A stretch of 64,000 nt of DNA from Funiculus sociatus GB2-C1 (GTDB lineage: Bacteria > Cyanobacteriota > Cyanobacteriia > Cyanobacteriales > FACHB-T130): NCBI RefSeq assembly GCF_039962115.1, contig NZ_JAMPKJ010000026.1, positions 1 to 64,000 on the forward strand, given 5' to 3'. The notes under the pieces were generated by a model. That model did not search any database. It was not told the origin of the DNA and saw nothing but the letters and a program-made list of their open reading frames with translations. Both the position numbers and the translations under genes were made by a program. Positions 36,101 to 43,914 of the stretch are shown piece after piece; position 1 is the stretch's first letter, and each line of letters begins with the position of its first letter.

Positions 36101-38183
36101 TCAAGGAACTGTCCATTTCCGCTCGTTTGTGCAGCAATTCTTCTGCTAATTTCCGCTCCAGTTCAGCTCCTGCCCTAGCAACAAAAATTTTCAAAATCAT
36201 CTCTTTGCCCGGATCGTAAGGCATTGGCTGCACGTCTAGCACCGCCAAATTACCGATTACATTCCCGGCGGAGTCTAACAGCGGGATTCCCCAATAGCTT
36301 TGTGCGTTTAACTCAACTAAATCGCCAAAGTCAGGGAAGAGTTTTTGTACTTGTGACGGGTAAAAACCGCTCTTCCCCTGCAAGACATTTTCGCAGGGAG
36401 TGCCAGCTAGGTCGTACTCAAAGTTTTCGCCATCTTCGCCCTTCCAGAATGCCAAGGTACTTACTCTGGTTTTAGCATCGTTGGTAAACTTACCGACCAA
36501 AGCATAACGAACTCCTAGAACTTGGGCGAGATAACGAACACAGGTGTGAAAGAATTCATTGCCAGTTGCAGAACCTGTCCCCTCAACAATTAATTGCAGT
36601 GCTTCTTCTCTATGCTTACGATCGTTAATGTCGGTATGGGAACCCGCTAAGCGATAGGGTGTGCCTGTTTCATCCCACGATGCGACTCCACGAGTGAAAA
36701 TCCAACGATAGCTGCCATCTTTGTGCAATGCCCGGAACTCTTCTTTGTAGCTGGGGGTTTTCTTAGTCAAATAGTCATGCAGCGCCCCCCTGACTCGCTC
36801 TGAGTCTTCTGGGTGGATAATTTTGAACCAACAATCTATGTGACTCTTAATTTCTGAGTCTTCATAACCCAACATACTTTTCCAACGCGGCGACAGATAG
36901 GCATAATTCGTTTGCAGATTCCAGTCCCAAATCCCGTCGTTGGCCCCTTCTACAGCCAAGGCAAATCGTTCTTCACTTTGGCGAAGTGCCACTTCTGCTT
37001 GTTTTTGGTTAGTGATATCGCTAAGGGTGCAGATAATTCGCTCTACGCTACCATCCTCTGCTATCTGGGGATCGGCATTCACCAGCAGCCAGCGTTGATT
37101 TGGATCTTGAGGACTCTTAATTCTTGGCTGAATTTCTGCATTCCCAGTCGGTGCAATTCCCATAACAATATTATGAATGGGTTGGCGCTCTTGGGTCGCC
37201 TTTTGCACAGGTAACTCTGTGGTTTGGAAGGGTGTACCGTCTTCGTGTAGCAAATGCCAACAAGCACCAAACACCTGATGCCTTACATCCTCTGGATTGA
37301 GATTGAGAAGATTTGTCGCCGCTTGATTGCAAACGAGAATTTCGGCATTAGCATTCAGCAGCAATACTCCCACCTGCATTTCGCCAATCAGCATCCGAAA
37401 GCGTTTCTCGCTTTCCTGTAAAGCCTGCTCTCGGACTAACTGAGCCGTTAAACGCTTATCAAATAGGGATGTTAATAAAGCTAAGCTTAAAATAAATAAG
37501 CTAGCAATCCCAATGGCAACCCCTAGCCAGGACTGGTTTATTGCAGGGGATTGCTGTACTGGCAAGACTTCGTAGGGAATAAAGTGAGTGGCCTGCATTC
37601 CGGTATAATGCATTCCACTGATGGCAACTCCCATGACAAAGGCACTGCCGAGTTTTTGCCAAAAAAGCCCTTGCGAGGATTGATTGTGTAGTCGAAACAG
37701 CCAAAGGGCGGCAAAAGAGGCACTCAGGGCGATCGCAACAGACAGGCTAACCAATATCCAGTCATACTCTATCTTCGCTGGCAGTTGCATCGCTGCCATG
37801 CCAGTATAGTGCATCGATGCGATCGCTATTCCCATGCTCACGCCACCGCCGATTAAAAGCGGTGTTGACATCAAGCTACGACTCACTAACCACAAAGCAA
37901 TGCTAGAAGCAATAATTCCGCACAGCAGGGAAAGCAAGGTGATCCACACGTTGTAGTTAACAGACTCAGGTAAATGGAACGCCAGCATGGCAATGAAGTG
38001 CATTGCCCAAATCCCGCTTCCCATTGCCACTGCTCCACCCAACAGCCAGCGCCGCCGTCCCCGTTCCCAGCCAGATTTTACTCGCCCTGCTAAGTCTAGG
38101 GCTGTGTAAGATGCAATTAGCGCGATCGCAAAGGAAAGCGTCACTAAGCCTAAGTTGTAAGTGCCTGCCATTGGGCTATCCAT
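33114..38183 (-). CDS. MHYT-PAS-GAF hybrid histidine kinase
   Basis: About 1689 residues from ATG 38183 (MDSPMAGTYN); the frame extends to a TTG ten codons earlier. Domains in order: an MHYT membrane sensor with seven helices (to about 240) with the WAMHF, SMHYTGM and GMHYTGM motifs thought to bind a metal or gas; PAS; PAS with PAC (YRWIFTRGVASWDETG); two GAF domains; another PAS; another GAF; a HisKA with NMSHELRTPLNAVLGF; HATPase (DTGFGIAPEEF, GTGLGLPISQKFV); and a receiver (LIWMDMRMPLMNGYEA). A short C-terminal tail of about 80 residues follows without a clear Hpt histidine. Signals are not known. It sits 70 bp upstream of the REC-GGDEF-EAL gene. Confidence 0.92.
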   Translation of the reverse strand: MDSPMAGTYNLGLVTLSFAIALIASYTALDLAGRVKSGWERGRRRWLLGGAVAMGSGIWAMHFIAMLAFHLPESVNYNVWITLLSLLCGIIASSIALWLVSRSLMSTPLLIGGGVSMGIAIASMHYTGMAAMQLPAKIEYDWILVSLSVAIALSASFAALWLFRLHNQSSQGLFWQKLGSAFVMGVAISGMHYTGMQATHFIPYEVLPVQQSPAINQSWLGVAIGIASLFILSLALLTSLFDKRLTAQLVREQALQESEKRFRMLIGEMQVGVLLLNANAEILVCNQAATNLLNLNPEDVRHQVFGACWHLLHEDGTPFQTTELPVQKATQERQPIHNIVMGIAPTGNAEIQPRIKSPQDPNQRWLLVNADPQIAEDGSVERIICTLSDITNQKQAEVALRQSEERFALAVEGANDGIWDWNLQTNYAYLSPRWKSMLGYEDSEIKSHIDCWFKIIHPEDSERVRGALHDYLTKKTPSYKEEFRALHKDGSYRWIFTRGVASWDETGTPYRLAGSHTDINDRKHREEALQLIVEGTGSATGNEFFHTCVRYLAQVLGVRYALVGKFTNDAKTRVSTLAFWKGEDGENFEYDLAGTPCENVLQGKSGFYPSQVQKLFPDFGDLVELNAQSYWGIPLLDSAGNVIGNLAVLDVQPMPYDPGKEMILKIFVARAGAELERKLAEELLHKRAEMDSSLSRISRMFMISIPNRDLDRSYNLHQFPDRFIDENLDNAIAFTLKTVGEVLGSDRAYLFQYDSNHSCLKMTHEWCSFGIEPLIDKFQRLPVENDSWVHSQILSGNTVQIPADIPPEATEKAEWVDIKSRLAVPTLHSGKVVGFLGLDAVRSSSIWSQEEINWLQLVTEFIAISQGHLEAQAALQRSNTRYQNLAQNVPGMIYQFILKPDGSRAFLYVSGGCREIFGLEPEELLEDAPLFWKLTHPDDIALLNRSIATSAETLKPWDCIWRVFVSGQMKWLQGSSRPERQADGSIIWDGLVTNITEHQEAEAALRESAEREKAIAFVIQRMRQTLDIEQIFSATTQELRQALNGDRAAVYRFNPDWSGEFVSESVAEGWNLLLLKQINQPDLKKVAVDQSDCVIKTLDSSPYPVQDTYLQENQGGFHRQETSYRCVADIYSAGFDDCYLQLLEQFQARAYIIVPIFCSNQLWGLLAIYQNSAPRQWQDAEIKMVVQIGAQLGVAIQQAELLAQTQKQSVELIKAKETADAANRAKSEFLANMSHELRTPLNAVLGFTQLMSLDTSLCPEHQEYLDIISRSGEHLLELINGVLEMSKIEAGRVTLLENNFDLYRLLDSIERMLQLKATSKGIQLICDRAPQVPQYVKTDESKLRQVLINLLSNAIKFTQEGSVTLRVSAVEGIKQLKLYFEVEDTGFGIAPEEFDKLFEAFGQTATGLKSNQGTGLGLPISQKFVQLMGGEITVTSVPGKGAKFTFDIQVSLLEETPIETTQPIFKKVIGLAPNQPIYRILVVEDRLTNRLLLVELLSSVGFQVREACDGQEAVAIWESWQPHLIWMDMRMPLMNGYEATKTIRASLNGQATVIIALTASAFEEERQIILSAGCDDFVRKPFREEELLFKMSKYLGVRYLYQEEAHQIESRKQNLQKVSNCGRGIQITGMPPQWIEQIHYAASQGSDLLIFELIKEIPADNSALIIALTDLAENFQFEQIIKLAQSSVS

Positions 38184-38213
38184 CTCTTTTTGAATGTCGC
38201 AGACTGCCAACAA

Positions 38214-38861
38214 TTAAGGTAAATTTTATTATCTAGGAATATATTTCATCATAGCTTCCCTAACTTCAGCCCTATTTGTAGGTTATATCTATTATGAATC
38301 TATCCTCTATCTAAAGTAAGAATTAAAGCTCTAAATAAGACAAATATTCTTAAATCAGAAATATTTTTCAGATTCTAGACAAAAAAATAGGTATCGTCAA
38401 AATTAAGCTAGTAGGTTGGGTTGAGGAGCGAAACTCAACCTACGAAAACTACGCAAACTTATAACGAACCGTCTTGGGACTGCTATAGCCTTTCTCAGTT
38501 GCATGAAGTACATCAGGAAAACCTAACCCCCAACCCCTTCCCTAGTAGGGAAGGGGAGTAAGAATCAAAGCCTCTCTCCTTGTAGGAGAGAGGTTTGGAG
38601 AGAGGTCAGAGTGTACCGCATCCAACCGAGAACCGCTATATAGCAATTATTAGATAGTGGAATCAACGGTGAAATTACCTATTTTTCATAATTTTTGTCT
38701 GACAAACCTTTTAACAAAACTTGCTTTTGCTCTTTATAGATAGTTAATATAAATTAACTTTTTTACCACTACATTTAAGCGTCTTCTTAGCCCCTAATTT
38801 ATGGAAGCCCCTCAACTCTTAGCATTAGCAGGCCCCCGCCTGAGAACGAGGAGAAAATGCC
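38214..38861. repeat. Repeat-rich intergenic region
   Basis: About 650 bp without a gene. It contains a gtaggttgggttgag / ctcaacctac palindrome (38411-38444), the hairpins ccttccctagtagggaagg (near 38535) and tctctcc / ggagaga (near 38575), and a gcccccgcctgagaacgagg remnant near 38830. All are dispersed cyanobacterial repeats. The promoter of the MHYT kinase lies at its left end. Confidence 0.65.
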
Positions 38862-40247
38862 TTAATTATCTAAACATTCTATGGGCAGATAAACGCGAAA
38901 ACAGGTGTCACCAGGCTTAGACTCAAAGTGGATGTCGCCTTTGTGCCTTTTAACAACAATGCGGTAGGCAATTTCCAAACCTAACCCGGTGCCTTTCCCC
39001 ACACCTTTAGTAGTAAAAAATGGCTCAAAGATGCGAGATTGAATTGCTGGGGGGATACCTAACCCATTATCAGCAATTTCTACCAGTATGCAGTTATTGT
39101 CTCTGGAAGTGCGGATCGTCAGCTGTCCTTTGCCATCCATCGCATCAATCGCATTGTCAATCAAATTAGTCCATACTTGATTAAGTTCGCTGCCGTAAAC
39201 GCAGATGCGGGGAATACTTTTGTCGTAGTCGCGCTTGACGACAATTCCCTTCTTAAGCTTATGATTGAGGATGGTCAGGGTGTTCTCGATGCCCTGATGC
39301 ACATCGACTTCTTGCAGGGGCGCTTGATCCATGTAGGAGTAAGCTTTAACTGCTTTCACTAAGTCAGAGATGCGGGCGGTACTCTGCTCAATTTCGTTTA
39401 ATAATCCAGAGGAAGCAAGTGTCGCTTCTAGCCACAAGAGGACGTTGCTAAGAGATTCTTGGGTGATATTGTCGGTAAGAGTATCCAGTTTTTTGGTATC
39501 AATTCCGGCGTTAACAAGTGTCGGAGCGAGTTTCCAGCCGTTACTAACATCGTGCGCTTCTAGCCAGTCTGTCACCTCTTCTTCTTTGTCGCTTTGTGTT
39601 AGAGGATCGAGTGGGCATGATGTGGTAGCGTGAGCGATCGCATCCTTATGAACATCAACAATAAAATTTAATTGCGCTGGGGACAAGGAATTCAGCTGCA
39701 AAGCCAGAGATTGCAAGTTTTGGAAGTTCTCGCGCAATTGTCCAGCAGCCCTTTGTCCCGCAGAAGCTGGATTATTTAACTCGTGAGCCAGACCTGCTGA
39801 CATTTTACCAAGTGCTGCCAGTTTCTCCTGTTGCCTGAGTTGCACTTCAACGTCTTGAGTTCGTCCCGCCATAGCCGAAAGCACCACATCAGCTATCGGA
39901 GAACATTCGGCGATGATGTGCTTAAAGGTGTCCATTTCGATCCGCAGAACGCGAGAAGGAGCGATCGCGCGTGCGCTGGCAATAGATCCAGAACCTGTTA
40001 ACATCGAAAGTTCACCCATAAACTCGCCCCGGCGATGAATAGCCAGCAGTCTCTTCTCGCCGCCAACAAGCTTAACGATCTCGATTTCGCCTTCTAGGAC
40101 AACGTGAAAACTATAATTCTCCTCACCTTCTGAAAACAGCACATCACCCGCATCAAGCTGAATCTCAGTCCCATGCTGCTTCATCTGCTGCAACGCCTCA
40201 TCAGGTAACTTCGGAAACAGTGCGTTCTGGTTTGGATCGTGCAGCAT
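38862..40247 (-). CDS. Cyclic-nucleotide-binding-domain histidine kinase, copy 1
   Basis: 461 residues. The N-terminal cNMP-binding domain (about 10-125) has GDVLFSEGEENYSFHVVLEG and RRGEFMGELSMLTGS, the phosphate-binding cassette in modified form. The kinase part has the H box GLAHELNNPASAGQRAAG (about 155), NAIDAMDG, DNGLGIPP and GTGLGLEIAYRIV. No receiver or membrane helix is present, so it is soluble. It is a paralogue of the gene at 41496-42962; shared parts include TQSDKEEEVTDWLEAHDVS and YSYMDQAPLQEVDVHQG. It is divergent from the MarR gene, with which it shares a 113-bp promoter region. Confidence 0.92.
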   Translation of the reverse strand: MLHDPNQNALFPKLPDEALQQMKQHGTEIQLDAGDVLFSEGEENYSFHVVLEGEIEIVKLVGGEKRLLAIHRRGEFMGELSMLTGSGSIASARAIAPSRVLRIEMDTFKHIIAECSPIADVVLSAMAGRTQDVEVQLRQQEKLAALGKMSAGLAHELNNPASAGQRAAGQLRENFQNLQSLALQLNSLSPAQLNFIVDVHKDAIAHATTSCPLDPLTQSDKEEEVTDWLEAHDVSNGWKLAPTLVNAGIDTKKLDTLTDNITQESLSNVLLWLEATLASSGLLNEIEQSTARISDLVKAVKAYSYMDQAPLQEVDVHQGIENTLTILNHKLKKGIVVKRDYDKSIPRICVYGSELNQVWTNLIDNAIDAMDGKGQLTIRTSRDNNCILVEIADNGLGIPPAIQSRIFEPFFTTKGVGKGTGLGLEIAYRIVVKRHKGDIHFESKPGDTCFRVYLPIECLDN

Positions 40248-40360
40248 CGCAACACCTTTGTTTAACTCTGACTTCTACCATAGGGCAATCCCCTTATTTC
40301 TGGGTGAGTTCTGAATTAAGCCACCATAAAATAAGGTTCCCAATTAATCAGCAGCAACTC

Positions 40361-40870
40361 ATGTTCATACTACGCACACTCCCAAATAACCAGATACTAC
40401 TGAATCTTGCCAGTCGTTACCCAGAACTAGATATGGCTTCAGTACAAACTTGCCTAGCTTTTCTGAACACCACTGCTGATGTCTATGAAGCTTTTGATAC
40501 TCACTTTGCTCGTTATGGTCTTTCAATGGGCAAGTTTACCCTTCTGATGCAGCTACTACCAGCAGGCGAGTCGGGACTAACCCCATCAGAGTGCGCTGAA
40601 CGTGCTGGTGTCACTAGAGGCACAATAACTGGGTTGCTTGACGGACTAGAACGGGACGGATTGGTGAAACGCCGACCTCATCCGGCAGACAGGCGGATGC
40701 TGAGTGTGCAACTGACAGAAAAGGGACAGCAATTGCTTGATGAAATGCTCCCAGATCACTTTTGCCGCACCACTGGCCTAATGGCTAATCTCACTGACGC
40801 TGAAAAGAAGACACTGATTGAGTTGCTGGCAAAGTTAGGCTCTGGAACACCTGCCATGCGCGAACCATAA
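40361..40870 (+). CDS. MarR-family transcriptional regulator
   Basis: 169 residues from ATG 40361 (MFILRTLPNNQ). The longer frame upstream overlaps the divergent kinase gene and is not used. The winged helix is clear: LTPSECAERAGVTRGTITGL as the helix-turn-helix, then LERDGLVKRRPHPADRRMLS as the wing. MarR proteins bind palindromes as dimers and release on ligand. The DUF2269 gene follows, and two copies of a short palindrome lie between them. Confidence 0.88.
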   Translation: MFILRTLPNNQILLNLASRYPELDMASVQTCLAFLNTTADVYEAFDTHFARYGLSMGKFTLLMQLLPAGESGLTPSECAERAGVTRGTITGLLDGLERDGLVKRRPHPADRRMLSVQLTEKGQQLLDEMLPDHFCRTTGLMANLTDAEKKTLIELLAKLGSGTPAMREP

Positions 40871-40875
40871 TTTGA

Positions 40876-40934
40876 TAAGGAGCCATATAGTATGGCAACT
40901 TATGGTAAATTAGTAAGGAGCCATATAGTATGGC
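40876..40934. repeat. Two direct repeats with ccata-tag-tatgg palindrome
   Basis: The 21-mer starting taaggagcc and ending agtatggc occurs at 40876-40896 and 40914-40934 without mismatch. Each holds the palindrome ccata-tag-tatgg. They lie between the marR stop and the DUF2269 start and could be binding sites for the MarR protein. Confidence 0.75.
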
Positions 40935-40967
40935 TGCAAATTATTTTAACCTAGATCATCACGCTTC

Positions 40968-41495
40968 ATGAACAAACTAACTGTCAAGCAAAAAAACTGG
41001 TTATTGTCTTCCCACGTTGGTTTTATCGGAGTTTGGTTTGGAACAGCTTTAAGCATGGTAATCATCGCTTTAAGTAACAGAAATACAACAAATGGCGATG
41101 AACTATACGCGATTAATTCAATAGTGAAGTTGCTAGATGACTTTATTGTTATTCCGGCCGCAGTCGGTTCGTTGTTAACTGGTGGACTGCTTTCCTGGTT
41201 AACAGTCTGGGGATTTGTGAAATTTTATTGGGTTATTGTTAAGTGGATTTCCACACTTGTACTTATTACCTTTGGTAGTTTTTGGCTTGGGCCGTGGACA
41301 AACGCCATGACCTCTATTTCCGATACAGAAAGACTAAAAGCGCTGGAAAATCCGCTTTATATGTTTGATGTCAAAGGAGTAATTATTGGTGGCGGAATTC
41401 AGACTTTATGCCTTTTAGTAATCATTGCTATTTCTGTTCTTAAGCCGTGGGGAAGACGAAATGTAGTTAAAGTTGACAGCAATTCTTCCGTTTAG
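40968..41495 (+). CDS. DUF2269-like integral membrane protein
   Basis: 175 residues with four hydrophobic segments (about 15-35, 58-80, 83-105, 133-155). WLLSSHVGFIGVWFGTAL at the N-terminus and the conserved glycine-rich helices resemble DUF2269, a family of unknown function. It is the likely target of the MarR regulator: same strand, about 100 bp away, with the repeat pair between. The family name is moderate in confidence. Confidence 0.65.
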   Translation: MNKLTVKQKNWLLSSHVGFIGVWFGTALSMVIIALSNRNTTNGDELYAINSIVKLLDDFIVIPAAVGSLLTGGLLSWLTVWGFVKFYWVIVKWISTLVLITFGSFWLGPWTNAMTSISDTERLKALENPLYMFDVKGVIIGGGIQTLCLLVIIAISVLKPWGRRNVVKVDSNSSV

Positions 41496-42962
41496 TTAGG
41501 CAATTTCTCTTTCTATGAGCTTGTTATTAGCAGCAATAGGAAGACGAACCAAAAAGCGTGTGTCACCCGGCCTGGAGGTTAAACTGATATTGCCGTAATG
41601 TTTGCCGACAATGCGGTAAGTCATATCTAAACCTAAACCAGTGCCTTCTCCTACACCTTTGGTAGTGAAAAATGGCTCAAAGATGCGATGCTGAATTTCC
41701 GGCGGTATACCCGATCCGTTGTCGGCAATTTCCACCAGAACGCGATCGTGTTCGTGCTTAGTACGAATCAAAATAGTAGGTATTAGGGATTGGGTATTCC
41801 CAGTCTTTAGTCCCCAGTCCCTAGCCACCAATCCCAGAGCAGCGATCGCATTATCTATCAAATTCGTCCACACCTGATTCAGTTCGCTGCCATAAGCCGT
41901 GATGCGCGGCAGATTCAGGTCATATTCCCGCTTCACCACGATACCTTGTTTCAGCTTGTGACTGAGAATTGTCAGCGTACTTTCCAGCCCTTCATGCACG
42001 TCTATCTCTTGCAGTGGGGCTTGATCCATGTAAGAGTAATCTTTAATTGCTTTCACCAGATGGGATATCCGCGCCGAACCCTGCTCGATTTCGGATAACA
42101 CCCCAACGCCTGTCAGCGTCGTTGTAATCCAAGTCAGCACATCGGAGAGCGAATCGGCGGACACGTTTTTTGCAACAGTTTCCAGCCATTGAGTGTCAAG
42201 TCCTGCTTGTACCAGGGTGGGGGCGAGTTTCCAACCATCGCTTACATCGTGCGCGTCTAACCAATCAGTAACTTCCTCCTCCTTGTCGCTTTGCGTCAGA
42301 GGATCGAGGCGAGGCGCTGTCATAGCACCCTTTGTCACGTCGCACTGCAAGTCGGCAAGAAACTCAAGTTGGGCTTTTGTCATCTGCTGTTGATTCAGCT
42401 TCAGCGCCATGCAAGGCAACTCTTCAAAGATATCTTGCAAGTTAGTTGCACCCCGAATCACCGCTGCGGCGGGGTTATTCATTTCGTGAGCCAGTCCAGC
42501 TGCCAAAGTGCCGAGGGCTGCCAGTTTTTCCCGCTGCTGCGACAAATTTTGAATAGCTTGCATCCGCAACGCCATCGTGCGGAGAATAACCTTAGTCACG
42601 CAAGAACAAGCCGCCAACAGTTGCCAAAATGCGTCTTTTGGTAACTCAAAAATATGGCATTGAGTAACGGCGCGTCCACTTGCCCAGAAGTATTCTTCAC
42701 CCATTAAAACGGGTAACTCGCCAAACAGCGTTTGCGGTTCGTAGGTAGCTAATACGATTTCTTGTTCGCCAACCTTCTGCGTTATCCGAACTTCACCTTC
42801 TAGCAGCACAAAAACATGGTCTGCGGGATCTCCTTCTGCCCGATGAATTTCACCCGCTTGTCGCCATACTTCTGTACCCTGTTCGCACAACCAGTCCAAC
42901 TTTGCTTCCGGTATTTCTGTAAAGAGTGGCACTTGCCGTAAAGCGTTTTTGATGTCGAGCAT
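41496..42962 (-). CDS. Cyclic-nucleotide-binding-domain histidine kinase, copy 2
   Basis: 488 residues from ATG 42962 (MLDIKNALRQVPLF), with ggaaggtg upstream; the longer frame adds 11 residues. The same design as the kinase at 38862-40247: a cNMP-binding domain (AGEIHRAEGDPADHVFVLLE, ...TLFGELPVLMGE), H box GLAHEMNNPAAAVIRGA, NAIAALG, DNGSGIPPE and GTGLGLDMTYRIV. An insertion (LVARDWGLKTGNTQSLIPT) after the N box is absent from the paralogue; its DNA resembles the dispersed attgggg-type repeat and may be a repeat captured in frame. Confidence 0.92.
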   Translation of the reverse strand: MLDIKNALRQVPLFTEIPEAKLDWLCEQGTEVWRQAGEIHRAEGDPADHVFVLLEGEVRITQKVGEQEIVLATYEPQTLFGELPVLMGEEYFWASGRAVTQCHIFELPKDAFWQLLAACSCVTKVILRTMALRMQAIQNLSQQREKLAALGTLAAGLAHEMNNPAAAVIRGATNLQDIFEELPCMALKLNQQQMTKAQLEFLADLQCDVTKGAMTAPRLDPLTQSDKEEEVTDWLDAHDVSDGWKLAPTLVQAGLDTQWLETVAKNVSADSLSDVLTWITTTLTGVGVLSEIEQGSARISHLVKAIKDYSYMDQAPLQEIDVHEGLESTLTILSHKLKQGIVVKREYDLNLPRITAYGSELNQVWTNLIDNAIAALGLVARDWGLKTGNTQSLIPTILIRTKHEHDRVLVEIADNGSGIPPEIQHRIFEPFFTTKGVGEGTGLGLDMTYRIVGKHYGNISLTSRPGDTRFLVRLPIAANNKLIEREIA

Positions 42963-43030
42963 TATCACACCTTCCCCATGCGATCGCTTTCTCAATGATT
43001 ATGCGCGATTTGCCCAGAATGTGTTTATAG

Positions 43031-43049
43031 AGTACCAGCCTCAGAACGC
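43031..43049. repeat. 19-bp direct repeat, left copy (partner at 43921-43939)
   Basis: agtaccagcctcagaacgc is identical at 43031-43049 and 43921-43939. The right copy is the last coding part of the HAD gene; the left copy on the minus strand would also read RSEAGT then a Leu codon and TAA. The toxin-antitoxin genes lie exactly between the copies. Confidence 0.85.
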
Positions 43050-43065
43050 TCTTTTTGTGTGCTAC

Positions 43066-43452
43066 TTACCACAGCCGAGTAATTGGATAAGCATCAAAGG
43101 CAGAATCAGCACTCAGAATGGGTATCCTTTCCACCATAGACTGTGCAATCAAAAGCCGATAAAATGGATCGCGATGATGAAAAGGTAGCGCCGCAATAAC
43201 ATCGATGTGATTTATTTTAATATCCAGCAAATTGAAGTTATTAAGACTGAGTTGCTGTGTGATGAATATTTCAAATGGCAGACTAAAACTCAGCTTCCCT
43301 TTGCTATGCTTAATTGCCATTTCCCAGATACTAGCTGTACTAAGGAGAATGTCGTTATCCTCATCATCAATTAGCGCCCGTACTCTAGCACTAATTTTCC
43401 GAATATCCATGACATACCAAATAAAGATATGGGTGTCTATCAGCAGCCTCAT
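43066..43452 (-). CDS. PIN-domain toxin (VapC, Sll0205-like)
   Basis: 128 residues. N-terminal RLLIDTHIFIWYV with the first metal-binding aspartate, TASIWEMAIKHSKGKL with the glutamate, HHRDPFYRLLIAQSM with the third acid and ILSADSAFDAYPI at the end. This is the pattern of the cyanobacterial Sll0205-type PIN toxins. The ATG overlaps the stop of the antitoxin gene (TAATG). It is an RNase that would be held in check by the upstream antitoxin. Confidence 0.9.
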   Translation of the reverse strand: MRLLIDTHIFIWYVMDIRKISARVRALIDDEDNDILLSTASIWEMAIKHSKGKLSFSLPFEIFITQQLSLNNFNLLDIKINHIDVIAALPFHHRDPFYRLLIAQSMVERIPILSADSAFDAYPITRLW

Positions 43453-43808
43453 TACATATAGTCCTTAAAGTCTTCTAGAGGCTCATCAAAATCATCCGAT
43501 ATTGTAACCAAACCTTTAGCGCTTCCAGGCTGGCGGCGACGCTTAACTGGTGACACTGGAGTTAATTTGACAACAGGTTGATCGTCTTTGGCGATGACGA
43601 TTTCTTCGCCTCTAAGTGCGGCTTCGATTAAGATTGTAACCAAGCTTTTAGCACTGCCAAACTGGGGGCGACCTTTAGCTGGCCACACTGGAGTTAATTT
43701 AAAAACAGGCTGATCGTCTTTGGCGATGACGATTTCTTCGCCTCTAAGTGCTGCTTCGATTAAGTCGGATAGATGTTTAGATGCTTCGTCGAGATTTATT
43801 TGCTGCAT
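43452..43808 (-). CDS. Phd/YefM-type antitoxin with internal duplication
   Basis: 118 residues. It starts MQQINLDEASKHLSDLIEAA, typical of Phd-like antitoxins, and normally would be about 75 residues. Residues from LIEAALRGEEIVIAKDDQPV to SAKSLVTI are repeated immediately (LIEAALRGEEIVIAKDDQPV to SAKGLVTI), an in-frame 132-bp duplication (about 43555-43631 and 43687-43763 at DNA level). The acidic tail ISDDFDEPLEDFKDY is the toxin-binding end. The duplication lengthens the middle of the protein and may alter DNA-binding spacing. Confidence 0.88.
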   Translation of the reverse strand: MQQINLDEASKHLSDLIEAALRGEEIVIAKDDQPVFKLTPVWPAKGRPQFGSAKSLVTILIEAALRGEEIVIAKDDQPVVKLTPVSPVKRRRQPGSAKGLVTISDDFDEPLEDFKDYM

Positions 43809-43914
43809 GGCTATAACCTCTGTATTCCTAAATTTATCTTGACATCAAAAATCGGTTATTTGGTGCGAATTTAGCAACGCTTAGTGCTGGATGTGATCGC
43901 ATCCTCAATCTGTG

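Noticed and set aside
40892-40954. 20-codon leader peptide before the DUF2269 gene
   Set aside because: It has aaggag and ATG, but both come from a duplicated 21-bp unit and no attenuator structure follows; kept only as a remark.
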